Assembly: GCA_000697475.1 (NCBI GenBank)
Contig: JNEU01001145.1
Location: 1-64,000 of the forward strand
Source: Lichtheimia corymbifera B2541
Taxonomy: Eukaryota > Mucoromycota > Mucoromycetes > Mucorales > Lichtheimiaceae
DNA length: 64,000 nt
Direction: 5' to 3'
Shown here piece by piece: positions 36,666 through 46,758 of this stretch. The notes beneath the pieces are model-generated. The model was given only the letters and a program-made list of their open reading frames with translations. It was not told the origin of the DNA and ran no database searches. Within the stretch, counting starts at the first letter, position 1. Every line of letters starts with the position of its first letter. The position numbers and the translations under genes were made by a program.

Positions 36666-39506
36666 TTATATCGAATGGTCTTTATGGAATTGCTCATAGA
36701 TATCAAGAGACCCTTCTTCTAATACTCGATGCCTTGCTTTATCACATATAGATCCAATGACTTGATTTACTTGTTCCATATCGATTGATTGAGCATTAAC
36801 GTCCTTCCTCAAAGCGATTGTTCCCGCCTCACTAAATGAGTCCATGAATGAAAGTAATTAATAAATGAAGGTGGCAACTGATTTTAAGACCTACCGGAAA
36901 AGGTTCTCAATATCTGCACCTGTGCAATACTCCATCCTTTCGCTCAAGTCATCGGCTTTCACATCCGCACAAACAGCTGTTTTCTGAATCAAAACATCAA
37001 TGATTGCCCGTCGATCCTCGAGGGTAGGAAGACCAAGATAAACAAGTTGATCAAGACGACCTATTGACAAGGTAAGCTATCAGGATAGCGAGAACTCTTC
37101 GAAGTGTAAGCCTTTACCTGGTCGTAGAATGGCATCATCAATTTGATCAGGCCTGTTTGTGCATCCTATGACAATGACACCTTGCCGTCCTTCCACGCCA
37201 TCCATTTCATTCAATAATGTGCTTAGGACTCGCTCATTCACACCACCGCTGCTGTCACCAGAATTCCATCCTAAGACACAGCCGATAATGAGTCTTTTTA
37301 GGTTACTCAATGATCTTTCATGTACATACCTCGGCGTGTGCTGATAGCATCCATTTCATCAATGAACATAATACATGGGGCAATTCTTTTGGCGGTTGCA
37401 AATAGATTCCGTATCTTGAGCTCTGTTTCACCGAGGTATTTTGAGAAAATCTCTGGCCTAGACAATGGCAAGATGAGAATCCGTATGGTAGCATTACAAA
37501 AGCAAATGACATACCCTTTGATAGAAATGACATTCAACATTGATTCCGAGGCTAGAGCTTGCACAAACGCTGTCTTTCCGCATCCTGTTCGCATGTCAAT
37601 CATAAGAACAATGCGTACAATGCCAGTATATTCCATGTACCTGACGGGCCATAAAGTAATAGACCTGAAGGTGCCTTGATACCCAATTTGGAAAAGACTT
37701 CAGGTTGCAACAAAGGTAACAGCGTTGCCTGGCGGATTCTTCGCTTCACAGCTTCATACCTGCATTGTACATCGTCGTCAGTTGTATCGGATGATTAATA
37801 AAAATGCTTTCACACTTACCCTCCAAGTGCACTCCAAGACCGTTTGGGAAGATCAGATTCAACTTGCATTTGCTGCGAAGGACGTTGTCTTGACAATGCA
37901 TATTCAAAGTCCTCCCATTGAACTTCCGAGGACAAACTACTCATATTTGTATGAGAATTGCAACCAATTTCAAAAGGACAAAATGAGGTCGTACCATGTT
38001 GTTTCATTCAAAGTAAGCCGTGATAAACTTTCTGCAATGCCTGATCTTCGTAACGACTTGAGGAGTGCTCCGCGACAAAGAAGCTTGAGGTCACGTGCTA
38101 CATATCCAGAGGTACGCTTGAACCCATCATTAGTTTCCTGCACCTTATTTACTTTTGATATCCATACTCACAAGAGCAATCTGCTTTGCATAGTATTCTT
38201 GTAGATTTTCGGTTGCACCTGAAATCTGCTCCAGGGAAATGATAGCAAGGAGATCTTTGATAATGGCGATCCTTTCTGTCCTGAAGAAGGAGAAGAAGAA
38301 CAATCAGCCATGGGTATTCAATATGGCAAAAGCATTAGGAACTTACATGGTAGGTATAGGTATATGGATGTGCTCTCCAAAGATGTCGTTCTTTTGCATG
38401 GGATCAGGGACCTGCTGTAGCTCGCACGCCAGACCAATAATGCAAACCTGCATCAAAACAAGTTAAGACTAGATCCATCATAGCAGCATTCCCAGTACAT
38501 ACTTGTATTTCATCCTTCAAACGAGCAATTTGGTTACAAAGGATAGTCATAAACTTTTCGGTTGCTGATTTATCATGTTCTAAAGACATAGGAGTTAAGA
38601 TACGCAAAACCGGGGATAATTGTTTGAACATCATACCATATGGCAAATCATCCAAATTCCTTATAACAACAATGGAGGGTGGGTATGCGATTGCTTGAGA
38701 TACGGCGAGTGTCAATGGATTGTAGGTGAGAAACTCCGGGCGATCAAATTCATCTTTGAGTCGTAGAACATCATGCACTGACAGGTCAATCATCCGGCAT
38801 CCAAGTTCCTTGCCCACGTATCTAGAGGCACATCATTTGTTATATAGCTATCCTTTTACCGTTATTCAGTAACTTGCCTCACAATTGTATTCTTTCCAAC
38901 CCCTGCAACGCCGTGGACCAGTAGAGATTTCACTCGTGGCATCCCAAGTTGCCGGAAGGCAGCAGCATCATTGAACATAGAACCTATTATGTAGTAATCA
39001 TAATGAATCAGCCCATTGATTGTCCTATCTTTTTGAAAACTTACGAATGGATCCCATCAAATGCATAGTCGTATCACCATGTGTTGCTGTCAAAGTAGGT
39101 GGTACCGCTTGTGTATATTCGACATGAATTTGAGTGTGCTGTCGATCAATCTGCAGCTGCGTCGTTTGGTTGCTGTCCTGCGTATACAAGTCTTTGATAG
39201 TCGCAGTGACGGATCTGCCACCTATTACCCATGTGTACTGATCGCCGATGGCTACCTTTATATTTCACGCGTAGTTAATACCTCATTGCTTCGCCCATTG
39301 TTTTATTACACACATACACGTCGTGCGCCCAATCGTCGTTTGACCATGTGGGTATAGTCGGGTGCGCCATATTGACAAGGTAAATGGCCAAGAGCAACAG
39401 TGACCGAATTGGCGTATGTTTGATCAACCATGGCAAGAGTGCTGAGCTTTGACGTTGCAAGAGAGATGAAAAGAGCTGACAACAAATTATCGCCATGACC
39501 CAGCAT
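36666..39506 (-). CDS. double AAA ATPase, AFG2/SPATA5-like (possibly SPATA5L1)
   Basis: Fourteen exons on the minus strand (39506-39318, 39255-39045, 38983-38878, 38821-38503, 38447-38347, 38280-38172, 38116-37995, 37939-37820, 37759-37641, 37584-37515, 37457-37330, 37270-37118, 37060-36895, 36831-36666); 692 aa. After a 130-residue N domain, D1 has a Walker A (GVAGVGKNT) but a weak Walker B (IVVIRNLDD). D2 is complete: [27 protein letters not shown] and arginine-finger region LRPGRLDQ. Type II AAA proteins of this branch release maturation factors from pre-60S ribosomes; degenerate D1 also occurs in Pex1/Pex6, so a peroxisomal role is a second option. The third intron has a GC donor. An alternative start is the methionine at codon 26. 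Confidence 0.82.
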
Positions 39507-39858
39507 AGTAATTCACACACCTTTTTCCCTTACAGAGTTATTGGCTAGCCCACCCATTGACAACATTATAAAATTGATATGCACAGCATTGCACTTTTAT
39601 GCATCAATAAGGCACCAGCATTGAACATGTGTTTTAGAGTTGATATAGCTTAAGACAAAGAACAGTGTCGAGATAAAATGCTACGACAAATAAAAGGGCG
39701 CTGACGAGCCTGAATATATCAAACCACGGTTTCCGTACATAGTATGTCGACCAGACCCATTGGCCGATTTGACGTATCTCCTCCCCTACATACTCGTGTT
39801 TACAGTGTCGTTTGATTGGAGTATGCCATGAAAACTATCCTTGGATTACGGTCGAGGT
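39507..39858. other. intergenic, AAA ATPase upstream region
   Basis: 352 bp between the AAA ATPase start and the HSF-like stop, both on the minus strand. AT-rich, nothing specific seen. Confidence 0.4.
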
Positions 39859-40920
39859 CTAATGGAAATCTATAGTGTGTAAGATCAGTCGAAATGCACC
39901 TTTAACAGAGAGCTTGTTGTTATATATTACCATTGTTGTCTCTCGTCCTCGTAGGCTGATCACCCGTTATAATAACTGCATTTAGTGGGTTGGTTTTCTC
40001 TTACATGGATTTGTCACTTACATTGTCTTGAACCCCTTATGCTTTCGAGCGTATCAACCATGTCATAAAGGATCTATCCATAAAATGGGACGTGTTACAC
40101 AACAACCAAGATGAAGCATACCCGTTGCCATGGGGATTGTACTAACCCTGCTCCGGTGCAATAGCGACGCCCGCATGTCTCTCAAATCATTGGTCGTTTG
40201 TTGCATAGATGAAAGAACTTGCTCTACACGCTGATCCAGTTGTCCAAGTGTACTTGAATCCGCTGCCAATTGCCGTTGTTGTGGAAGTGGTGAGACATTC
40301 AATGTGGTATCCGGTATATGATCAATGTTGACGTAATGGAAATGGTAGTGGCGTTGGTCACGTGTGGGTTTGCGTTTGATCTTGTAGAGCTCGTCGAATC
40401 GATCACGGTGGAAAAAGTGGTGCTTAAAGTCGCAGACAGATGGTTTGACCTTCGATTGACCATCGGATGATTCATCACTACTGGAAGCATCTACACTTGG
40501 ATCGCAGTCAGGAAGCTTATGGAAGTCGTACACTAAAAGATATATGAGTCAATCGCATTTCTTGTAATAACCTTAATTTGGTCTACTCACTGTTCAGTTG
40601 GCGGACAAAGCTTGACCACTTGTCATGTCTAAAGTAACGCGGAAGGACCACTTGGGAGAATAAATAATTATCGTGAATACGAAAAGAGTCGCCCGATGAC
40701 GACCACGACACCAAATGTGAATACTCGCCGTTGTTCTTTATCAGCCTTTGCATGCAATTTAGCACAAGTAGAAGGGCAATTGGACCTGGTGAACTAGCCT
40801 GTATAGCTTCAACACAAAAGGCTGAATCTGCGATGTTGGCGAGTCTGCATCACCACTGGAACTTATTCCACACAAAGTGTCGCGAACATTTTTTTTCGGC
40901 GAATGCCGACGAGTAAACAT
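39859..40920 (-). CDS. HSF-type transcription factor
   Basis: Six exons on the minus strand: 40920-40786, 40735-40591, 40532-40147, 40073-40022, 39975-39931, 39869-39859; 257 aa. The HSF DNA-binding domain spans about residues 34-125: PFVLKLYRLVHQ, WSSSGDSFRIHD, FSQVVLPRYFRHDKWSSFVRQ and LNMYDFHK. A short leucine-containing segment after it (LGQLDQRVEQVLSSM) may help oligomerise. Such factors bind nGAAn-type sites. The first 450 codons of most HSFs' activation region are missing, so this is a short form or the model ends too early; the last three exons are the weakest part. Intron 1 is set as GT-AG (50 bp), because this gives LYRLVHQ as in other HSFs. Confidence 0.83.
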
Positions 40921-41595
40921 GATATTTTTGCTGCAATAAAGGTCCACTTGTGTAAGGTGAAGGGGAAAACGTGAAAAGCCATTGCTTGCAAGCACAGTTG
41001 TTTTATGAATTTCCAAACCAGACTCAGCTTTGATGAGAAGAGGGAGTGCTTTTATTATCAGAATACCGGCATTACAAGAGAGAGAAACTAAGAGATTCTA
41101 TGATCTTGGAGTGTGTGATGTTGCATGAACGTGGACCTTAGCATAATCAATGATCAAACTTGGTTAGAAACACCACCAACAGCAGCTGACCAATGTGTTA
41201 TTTGCATTCCGCTTGCTCGTCTCATTGATACCTCTTGAATCAAACACCATTGAAAATCCTTTTATTTACGCATGTGCTACTAATTCATTGTGTGTTTCCC
41301 ATAAACCATATACAATATATGCATGCGTTGCCCCAGACAACCAAACTTCTCCCCATCCCCAAATCCGAAAAAACCAACCAACCAACCAACCAACCACCCA
41401 ATCAACAATGATACCACAAACAACAAACCTGATGCTGGATTGCTTTCATCACTTTTCATTGAAGTCTACAAAAAAAAAAGAATATGCACCCATTATTCCA
41501 CACAATAAAAAAAGTCAAGGGGAGCGATAGTGATGATATAGTAACTGCGGAGGGATATTCATTGATAAACCCAAGGTGATGGATGGTGTTGTGTA
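40921..41595. other. intergenic with simple repeat
   Basis: 675 bp upstream of the HSF-like gene and downstream of the SERF gene. Contains an (ACCA)n run at about 41371-41397. No gene seen. Confidence 0.45.
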
Positions 41596-41915
41596 TTAAT
41601 TCTTCCCTGACTTTCCTGCTGCTTCAGCGGCCTTCTTGGCTGCAGCCGCTTCTTGCTTGGCACGCATAATGGCAGCATCACTACAAGTAAACCCAACAGT
41701 TGAGTACTTTGTACTTGTCATCCATCTTGAAATAAACTCACTTTTCCTTTCGCTTGGTCAAAGATACACCACTCTCAGCAGGTTTGCCCTTGTTCATTTT
41801 TTGTTGCTTCTTTTGGTTCTTTGCACGGGCCAATTCACGCTGGTTACCACCTAAAAAGATCGATCAGTGACATTGAACGTTGCTTGGAATGAGGGATGGA
41901 GGACTTACGGGTCAT
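41596..41915 (-). CDS. SERF / 4F5 family small basic protein
   Basis: Three exons on the minus strand: 41915-41909, 41850-41742, 41680-41596; 66 aa. The first exon is only 7 bp (ATG ACC C). The protein reads MTRGNQRELARAKNQKKQQK and then AIMRAKQEAAAAKKAAEAAG, the 4F5 signature with a Lys/Ala helix. SERF proteins bind nucleic acids and acidic chaperone clients and speed amyloid formation of some proteins. Too short for most gene finders because of the 7-bp exon; the 4F5 N-terminus MTRGNQR makes this start secure. Confidence 0.92.
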
Positions 41916-42802
41916 TGTATATAGGAGATATCGGGAACAAAGAAGGAAACCAAATTATTCGGTGGTCTTCTTCCACTTTCACCTCTTGTCGCTCTTAGAA
42001 AAATCGCCACACAAACAACACATCCCTAAATCTATTGGATATCGGGCGTATCAACTACCTCCCCATTGCATCCAGAATATACATAACATCAATAAAAGGG
42101 GTCGTTATAAGCAATCTTTTTCTGCCAACGCTGTTACATGTTTCACACAGCCTGTTGTAATGCTTACTTTATAATTCAGGGTTCCACATACAGGAAACTA
42201 CGTGCATGGGAAATGTTCAAGGATTGGTTTAGCATGTGGGGCTCCACTTTTCCTGCTATTTTTCCCGCCTGTTTCCAGGTAAAGGCTAGCAATGATCAAC
42301 AGGGTCGATTCTTCCGAGGTACAAAAGAAAGGGATTCTTTTTCCCAGGTGAATGAAATGTGTGTGATTTTGTTTTGTCAGCATGATGAATGCATAATGTA
42401 GAATGCTCCTCGTTCACCTCCACTCATCCATAGCGACGTGCAATACATCATCATGTTTTCGTAGATCAATCGAACAACGTTTGCAACCCAATCGCTCAAC
42501 ATACAGCAAATCTCCATACATATGCACCATGTTCATTATATAGGATTAGAGGCAACAGCTCGCATATTATGTGCTCTCACGGGTCGAGCCGTGAAATAGG
42601 GTATCCCTCCCGCTGCTCCCGCTTCATTCTCATGATGATGTTACGCTATAACTACTATGGATAATTCTACATATTATTCATCTTTGGGAAAAATAAAACG
42701 TCAGCAGGCTTCGTATACGGCGAAAATACCTTGTTATGAAAAAAGTATAAATACAAGCGAGATCTATGATACTGCAGAATTTAGATCAACAAAGGCGTCA
42801 TC
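41916..42802. promoter_or_regulatory. divergent promoter region, SERF and GH3 genes
   Basis: 0.89 kb between divergent starts. AGTATAAATAC at 42744-42754 is a TATA box about 50 bp before the GH3 ATG (42803). No gene within. Confidence 0.5.
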
Positions 42803-45576
42803 ATGGTCCCTCTGAAACAAGTGGCATTATTCATATCATGTGCGGCACTTGGTGTGCAAGCAGCAGCAAGCTCAGACCAATTGTCATGGGATAAAGCCTA
42901 TGTCAAGGCCAAGAGCGTGGTGGATCAAATGTCTATCGAACAAATGGTGAACCTGACAACGGGTGCTGGATGGGGCTCTCAATGTGTTGGCAATACACGA
43001 CCTGTCGATGATGATCTTTTCCCTGTGCTTTGCTTACAAGATGGGCCCATTGGAGTACGACTTGCTAACAATGTCACGGCTGGATTATCAGGCATCACCG
43101 TCGCACAGACTTTTGATAAAGCTGCTTTTCGTGATCGAGGTGTATACATGGGCAAGGAATTTCGAGGCAAAGGCATCAATGTACAGCTTGGGTAAGACGT
43201 GCTTGTAGTCAAATCATTTGAAAACGTATTTTAATGACCATCAATTTAGACCATGCATAGATCCAATGCGTAGTCCTTGGGCTGGTCGTTTTTGGGAAGC
43301 ATTTGGTGAAGACCCATATCTTGCTGGCGTGGCTACATCAGAGACTGTACAGGGAATCCAAAGCCAAGATGTGGTATGTAGCTATCAACACGCGAGTCCT
43401 TATCCTTTCTACATTGCTGACGTATTATGGATGTCTTTTTTTTTTATCGATGATGCTATTATAGGCTGCCACTATCAAGCACTACATTGGCAATAATCAA
43501 GAAACCAACCGCACCACTGTAAGTATTATGGTGGATTGAATATCATCATCACCATTCTAATGTATTATGATTTTTGCAGTCATCGGTAGTCATCGATGAT
43601 AGGACCTTGCATGAAGTATGGTTGTACCCATATGCACGAGGAATTGAAGCTGGCAGTGCTATGGTGATGTGCAGCTATAATATGCTCAATGGCACGTACG
43701 CATGCGAGAATGAATACACGCTCACCACAATTTTGAGGGATGAGCTTGGTTTCCAAGGTGCTACGGTTGCCGATTGGGGTGCTACGCATTCAACTATCGA
43801 CTCTGCTAATGCAGGTCTGGATTTGAGTATGCCGGTTCGTATATATGATGCTTCAATTTATGCGTACGCACTATGGCTCATCCATCGAGTTCCATTACTA
43901 GGGAGAAGATGACTTTGCCAAAACCTTACTCAGGCCGTCAAAGATGGAAAAGTGAAGAAGGAAAGGGTAAGTGGTCATTGTTTGGCATGTCATTATTATT
44001 GCATGATGTCGTTTGTCTCACATTATAATATCATCATCAGCTCGCAGAGATGGCAACGCGTGTTGCAGCAACATACTACAAGGTGAGATTTCCCTTCTGC
44101 TACATATATGACCTTTTTTTGCATTAATCATGATGTTCTTGTAGTTGAAGCAAGATGCTTCGGATTTCCCAGAGGGGGCAATCAACTCGACCGATCCTGA
44201 TTCTGCACCTGTGGTTCCTGTACAGGATGATCATGCCAAAATTGTGCGAGACTCAGGTGCTGCTGCTGTCGTTCTCCTCAGAAATGAAGACAATGTACTT
44301 CCATTGGGTGATTCTATTCAAAAAATTGCTATTGTTGGAAGCGATGGTGGTCCCAACCCAGGGTAAGAAGAGACTTGATCACCGTATCATTCACGAATCT
44401 AAATTGTTTTTGTTTCAAGCGATATCAACAATTGCACAGATGGCGCATGCGACCAAGGCACTCTTGCCATGGGGTATGGATCCGGTGTTGTCACTTTCCC
44501 TTACCTTATCTCGGTAAGTGCTGCGTTCGTGTGGTCTCATTATCTTGGAATTTCTCACACGGCGCTTCTTTTGTACATAGCCCAAAGAAGGCATTGAATC
44601 AGCTGCTGGCGACAACGTGGAAATCACATACACCTACGATGATTATGATCTTGACAAGGCAGCTGATATCTCAAAGGATGCTGATGTAGCTCTTGTTTTC
44701 GCAAATGCTATAGCTGGAGAAGGTGTGGATCGCGCCAACCTTTCCTTATGGCACAATGGAGATGATCTTGTAAGTGTTGTGCATATACCTTCAGGCTCTT
44801 ATGGATTAATTGTGTATGGGTCTTGTAGATTAAAGCTGTTGCTGATGCCAACGAAAACACTATTGTTGTAATCCATGCAACTGGGCCTGTACTAATGCCA
44901 TGGTTGGATCATCCAAACATCAAGGCAATCCTCTGGCCTGGTCTTCCCGGTCAAGAATCTGGAAACTCGTTGGCTGATGTTTTATTTGGAAAAGTCAATC
45001 CCTCGGGCAGATTAACTTACACTATTGCGAAGAATGAAGAAGATTACTCGGCTCATATCAGCAAAGAGGCAGAGGTATGAAAACAACGTATCCATGTTAT
45101 CCACTAATTTTATTAACACGTCTTCTTTATAGTTTGAATATGACGAAAAGCTCCTCGTTGGGTACAAGTGGTTTGAAGCGAAAGATATCAAGCCGCTCTT
45201 TGAATTTGGATTTGGGTTGTCGTATACGACATTCGATTATTCTGATGTCAAGGTCTCAGTGGATGACAAGGAGCAGCCCAAGGTGAAAGCCACATTGCAA
45301 GTACAAAATACGGGTGATGTTGATGGGGCTGAAATCCCACAAGCCTATATCTCCTTCCCTGAATCAGCTGGTGAGCCACCTAAATTGTTGAGAGGTTTTG
45401 ACAAGGTCGACGTCAAGGCTGGCAAGAAAGAAAATGTATCATTTGAATTTGGCAAGACTGAGCTTAGCATTTGGGATGTGTCTCAACGCGAGTGGGTTGT
45501 GCCATCAGGAGAATATACGATCCATGTCGGTGCCAGTAGCTCTGATATCCGCACATCCGCTACCTTTACACTTTAA
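42803..45576 (+). CDS. secreted GH3 beta-glucosidase, frame problem in exon 5
   Basis: Exons: 42803-43191, 43250-43373, 43465-43518, 43580-43834, exon 5 ending 43966, 44041-44082, 44145-44362, 44420-44513, 44581-44769, 44829-45074, 45133-45576; about 700 aa. A signal peptide (PLKQVALFISCAALGVQA) starts it. GH3 blocks: LQDGPIGVR, EAFGEDPYLAG, IKHYIGNNQ, the nucleophile region GATVADWGATHS, the GH3 C domain and a fibronectin III-like end. It hydrolyses terminal beta-glucosyl residues outside the cell. After the acceptor at 43901 the frame reads GEDDFAK, normal for the family, but meets a stop; the following exon portion is in another frame. Either one base is missing in the A run at 43920-43923, or an acceptor at 43931-43933 is used instead, which keeps frame but drops GEDDF. 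Confidence 0.85.
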
Positions 45577-45783
45577 TTGTCGTCCCTGATTGATGATAAT
45601 AATAAACAACCCCGTCATGTTGTACAATGAACTCCTCTCTCATTTGGGTTTATTGTTATGTATTGGAAAAAACTAAAGACGCATTTATAATAAGGGTCAC
45701 TGTAATACACGTACAGATTCAAGGATTTCGTCAGCCACTTTTGATATAGTAATGATGACACCACAGATGTGTCACCGGAGATC

Positions 45784-46661
45784 GTTATGTGGAGGCTTGA
45801 TTTGCCTCGGTTTTTATTATATGGGAGTATGTCGGAGAGTGATACCCCAAAGATGTGACAAAAAGAACGAAAATGATAATGAAATACAAATTGATATGAT
45901 AACTATGCAGAGAAAGAGAAACGAGCCAACAAACGCTGAGCGTTCGTGGTGACAGAGACGTGATGAAAGTGTTGGTTGTCGATAACCTTTGCCCAATTGC
46001 GTTGCCAAGTGGATAAAAGATAACATGAAGTGACGGCAAGGAGCTTGTGACAAGAAATAGAGGATTGGTGGCAATCAAGAAACTTGAGGAGGTGAAGGAG
46101 GGACGTAGCATTATATGGATCTTGTAAATGATCCTCCCACATCTTCTTCCAAATCAGTCGGCGGCTTGTACAGTGAACTAGGAAGTGATCCAAAGTGTCG
46201 TCGGCGAGATGACATAATTGGCATTTGACAGAGTCGTTGTGATGTATACCGTAATGTGCCAAACGAGTCGCAGTGGGAATTATTATGCATAATCCGATAC
46301 CAAACGTTGCGAGCAGTATGTTTCATAGGTGATGACCAAAAAAGCTTCCATTTTTTGCGGGTGATAGATGGGACGAGTGGTATATGAGGTTGGCAAATGG
46401 ATCGGTAACGACGAGGTGTCCAGGACTTGTGATCAAATGAAGCGTCCAGGAAAGACGTGATGGGTGAGGCATCCATGCGATTTGGGGAGAGACTTGAGGA
46501 GGAAGTTGGCGATTCAGAAGAATAGAGGCGTTGGAAAAAATGATGGAAGTTGATTTGTTGTTGAGAAACGGTTTGAAAGAAAGACTTGGCGAGGCACTTG
46601 TGCCGTGTTTGTAATGGTATTCTGGTCATCGGTCTCCAATGGATACACCCAGTTGATGGGT
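45784..46661 (-). mobile_element. 5'-truncated LINE-type retrotransposon remnant
   Basis: Two overlapping minus-strand frames (about 46707-46111 and 46262-45903) together read as the 3' end of a non-LTR retrotransposon ORF2: RKKWKLFWSSPMKHTARNVW, then HYGIHHNDSVKCQLC and DDTLDHFLVHC, the CxxC...H...C zinc-binding (zf-RVT) module found after reverse transcriptase. A frameshift at about 46279-46284 separates them, and the reverse transcriptase domain itself is absent, so it cannot be active. The sequence TGTCACCGGAGATC stands at both 45770-45783 and 46662-46675, a possible target-site duplication that sets the limits given. No poly(A) tail is seen. Confidence 0.75.
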
Positions 46662-46758
46662 TGTCACCGGAGATCATGCCGAGCGATGCAGCCAAAACCG
46701 TGGTCATTGTTACTCAACCCCGCAGCTCCCTCTCTTATTCACGCGTTTATATCTTGCA

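Noticed and set aside
38138..38171. 34-bp alternative intron in the AAA ATPase gene
   Set aside because: In frame but shorter than any plausible intron here; the 55-bp choice fits neighbouring introns.
40736..40790. GC-AG alternative for HSF intron 1
   Set aside because: It is in frame but gives a poorer HSF domain than the GT-AG choice, which yields LYRLVHQ.
41371..41397. ACCA-type short repeat as a possible CRISPR or satellite array
   Set aside because: It is a simple microsatellite without spacers, in a eukaryotic genome.
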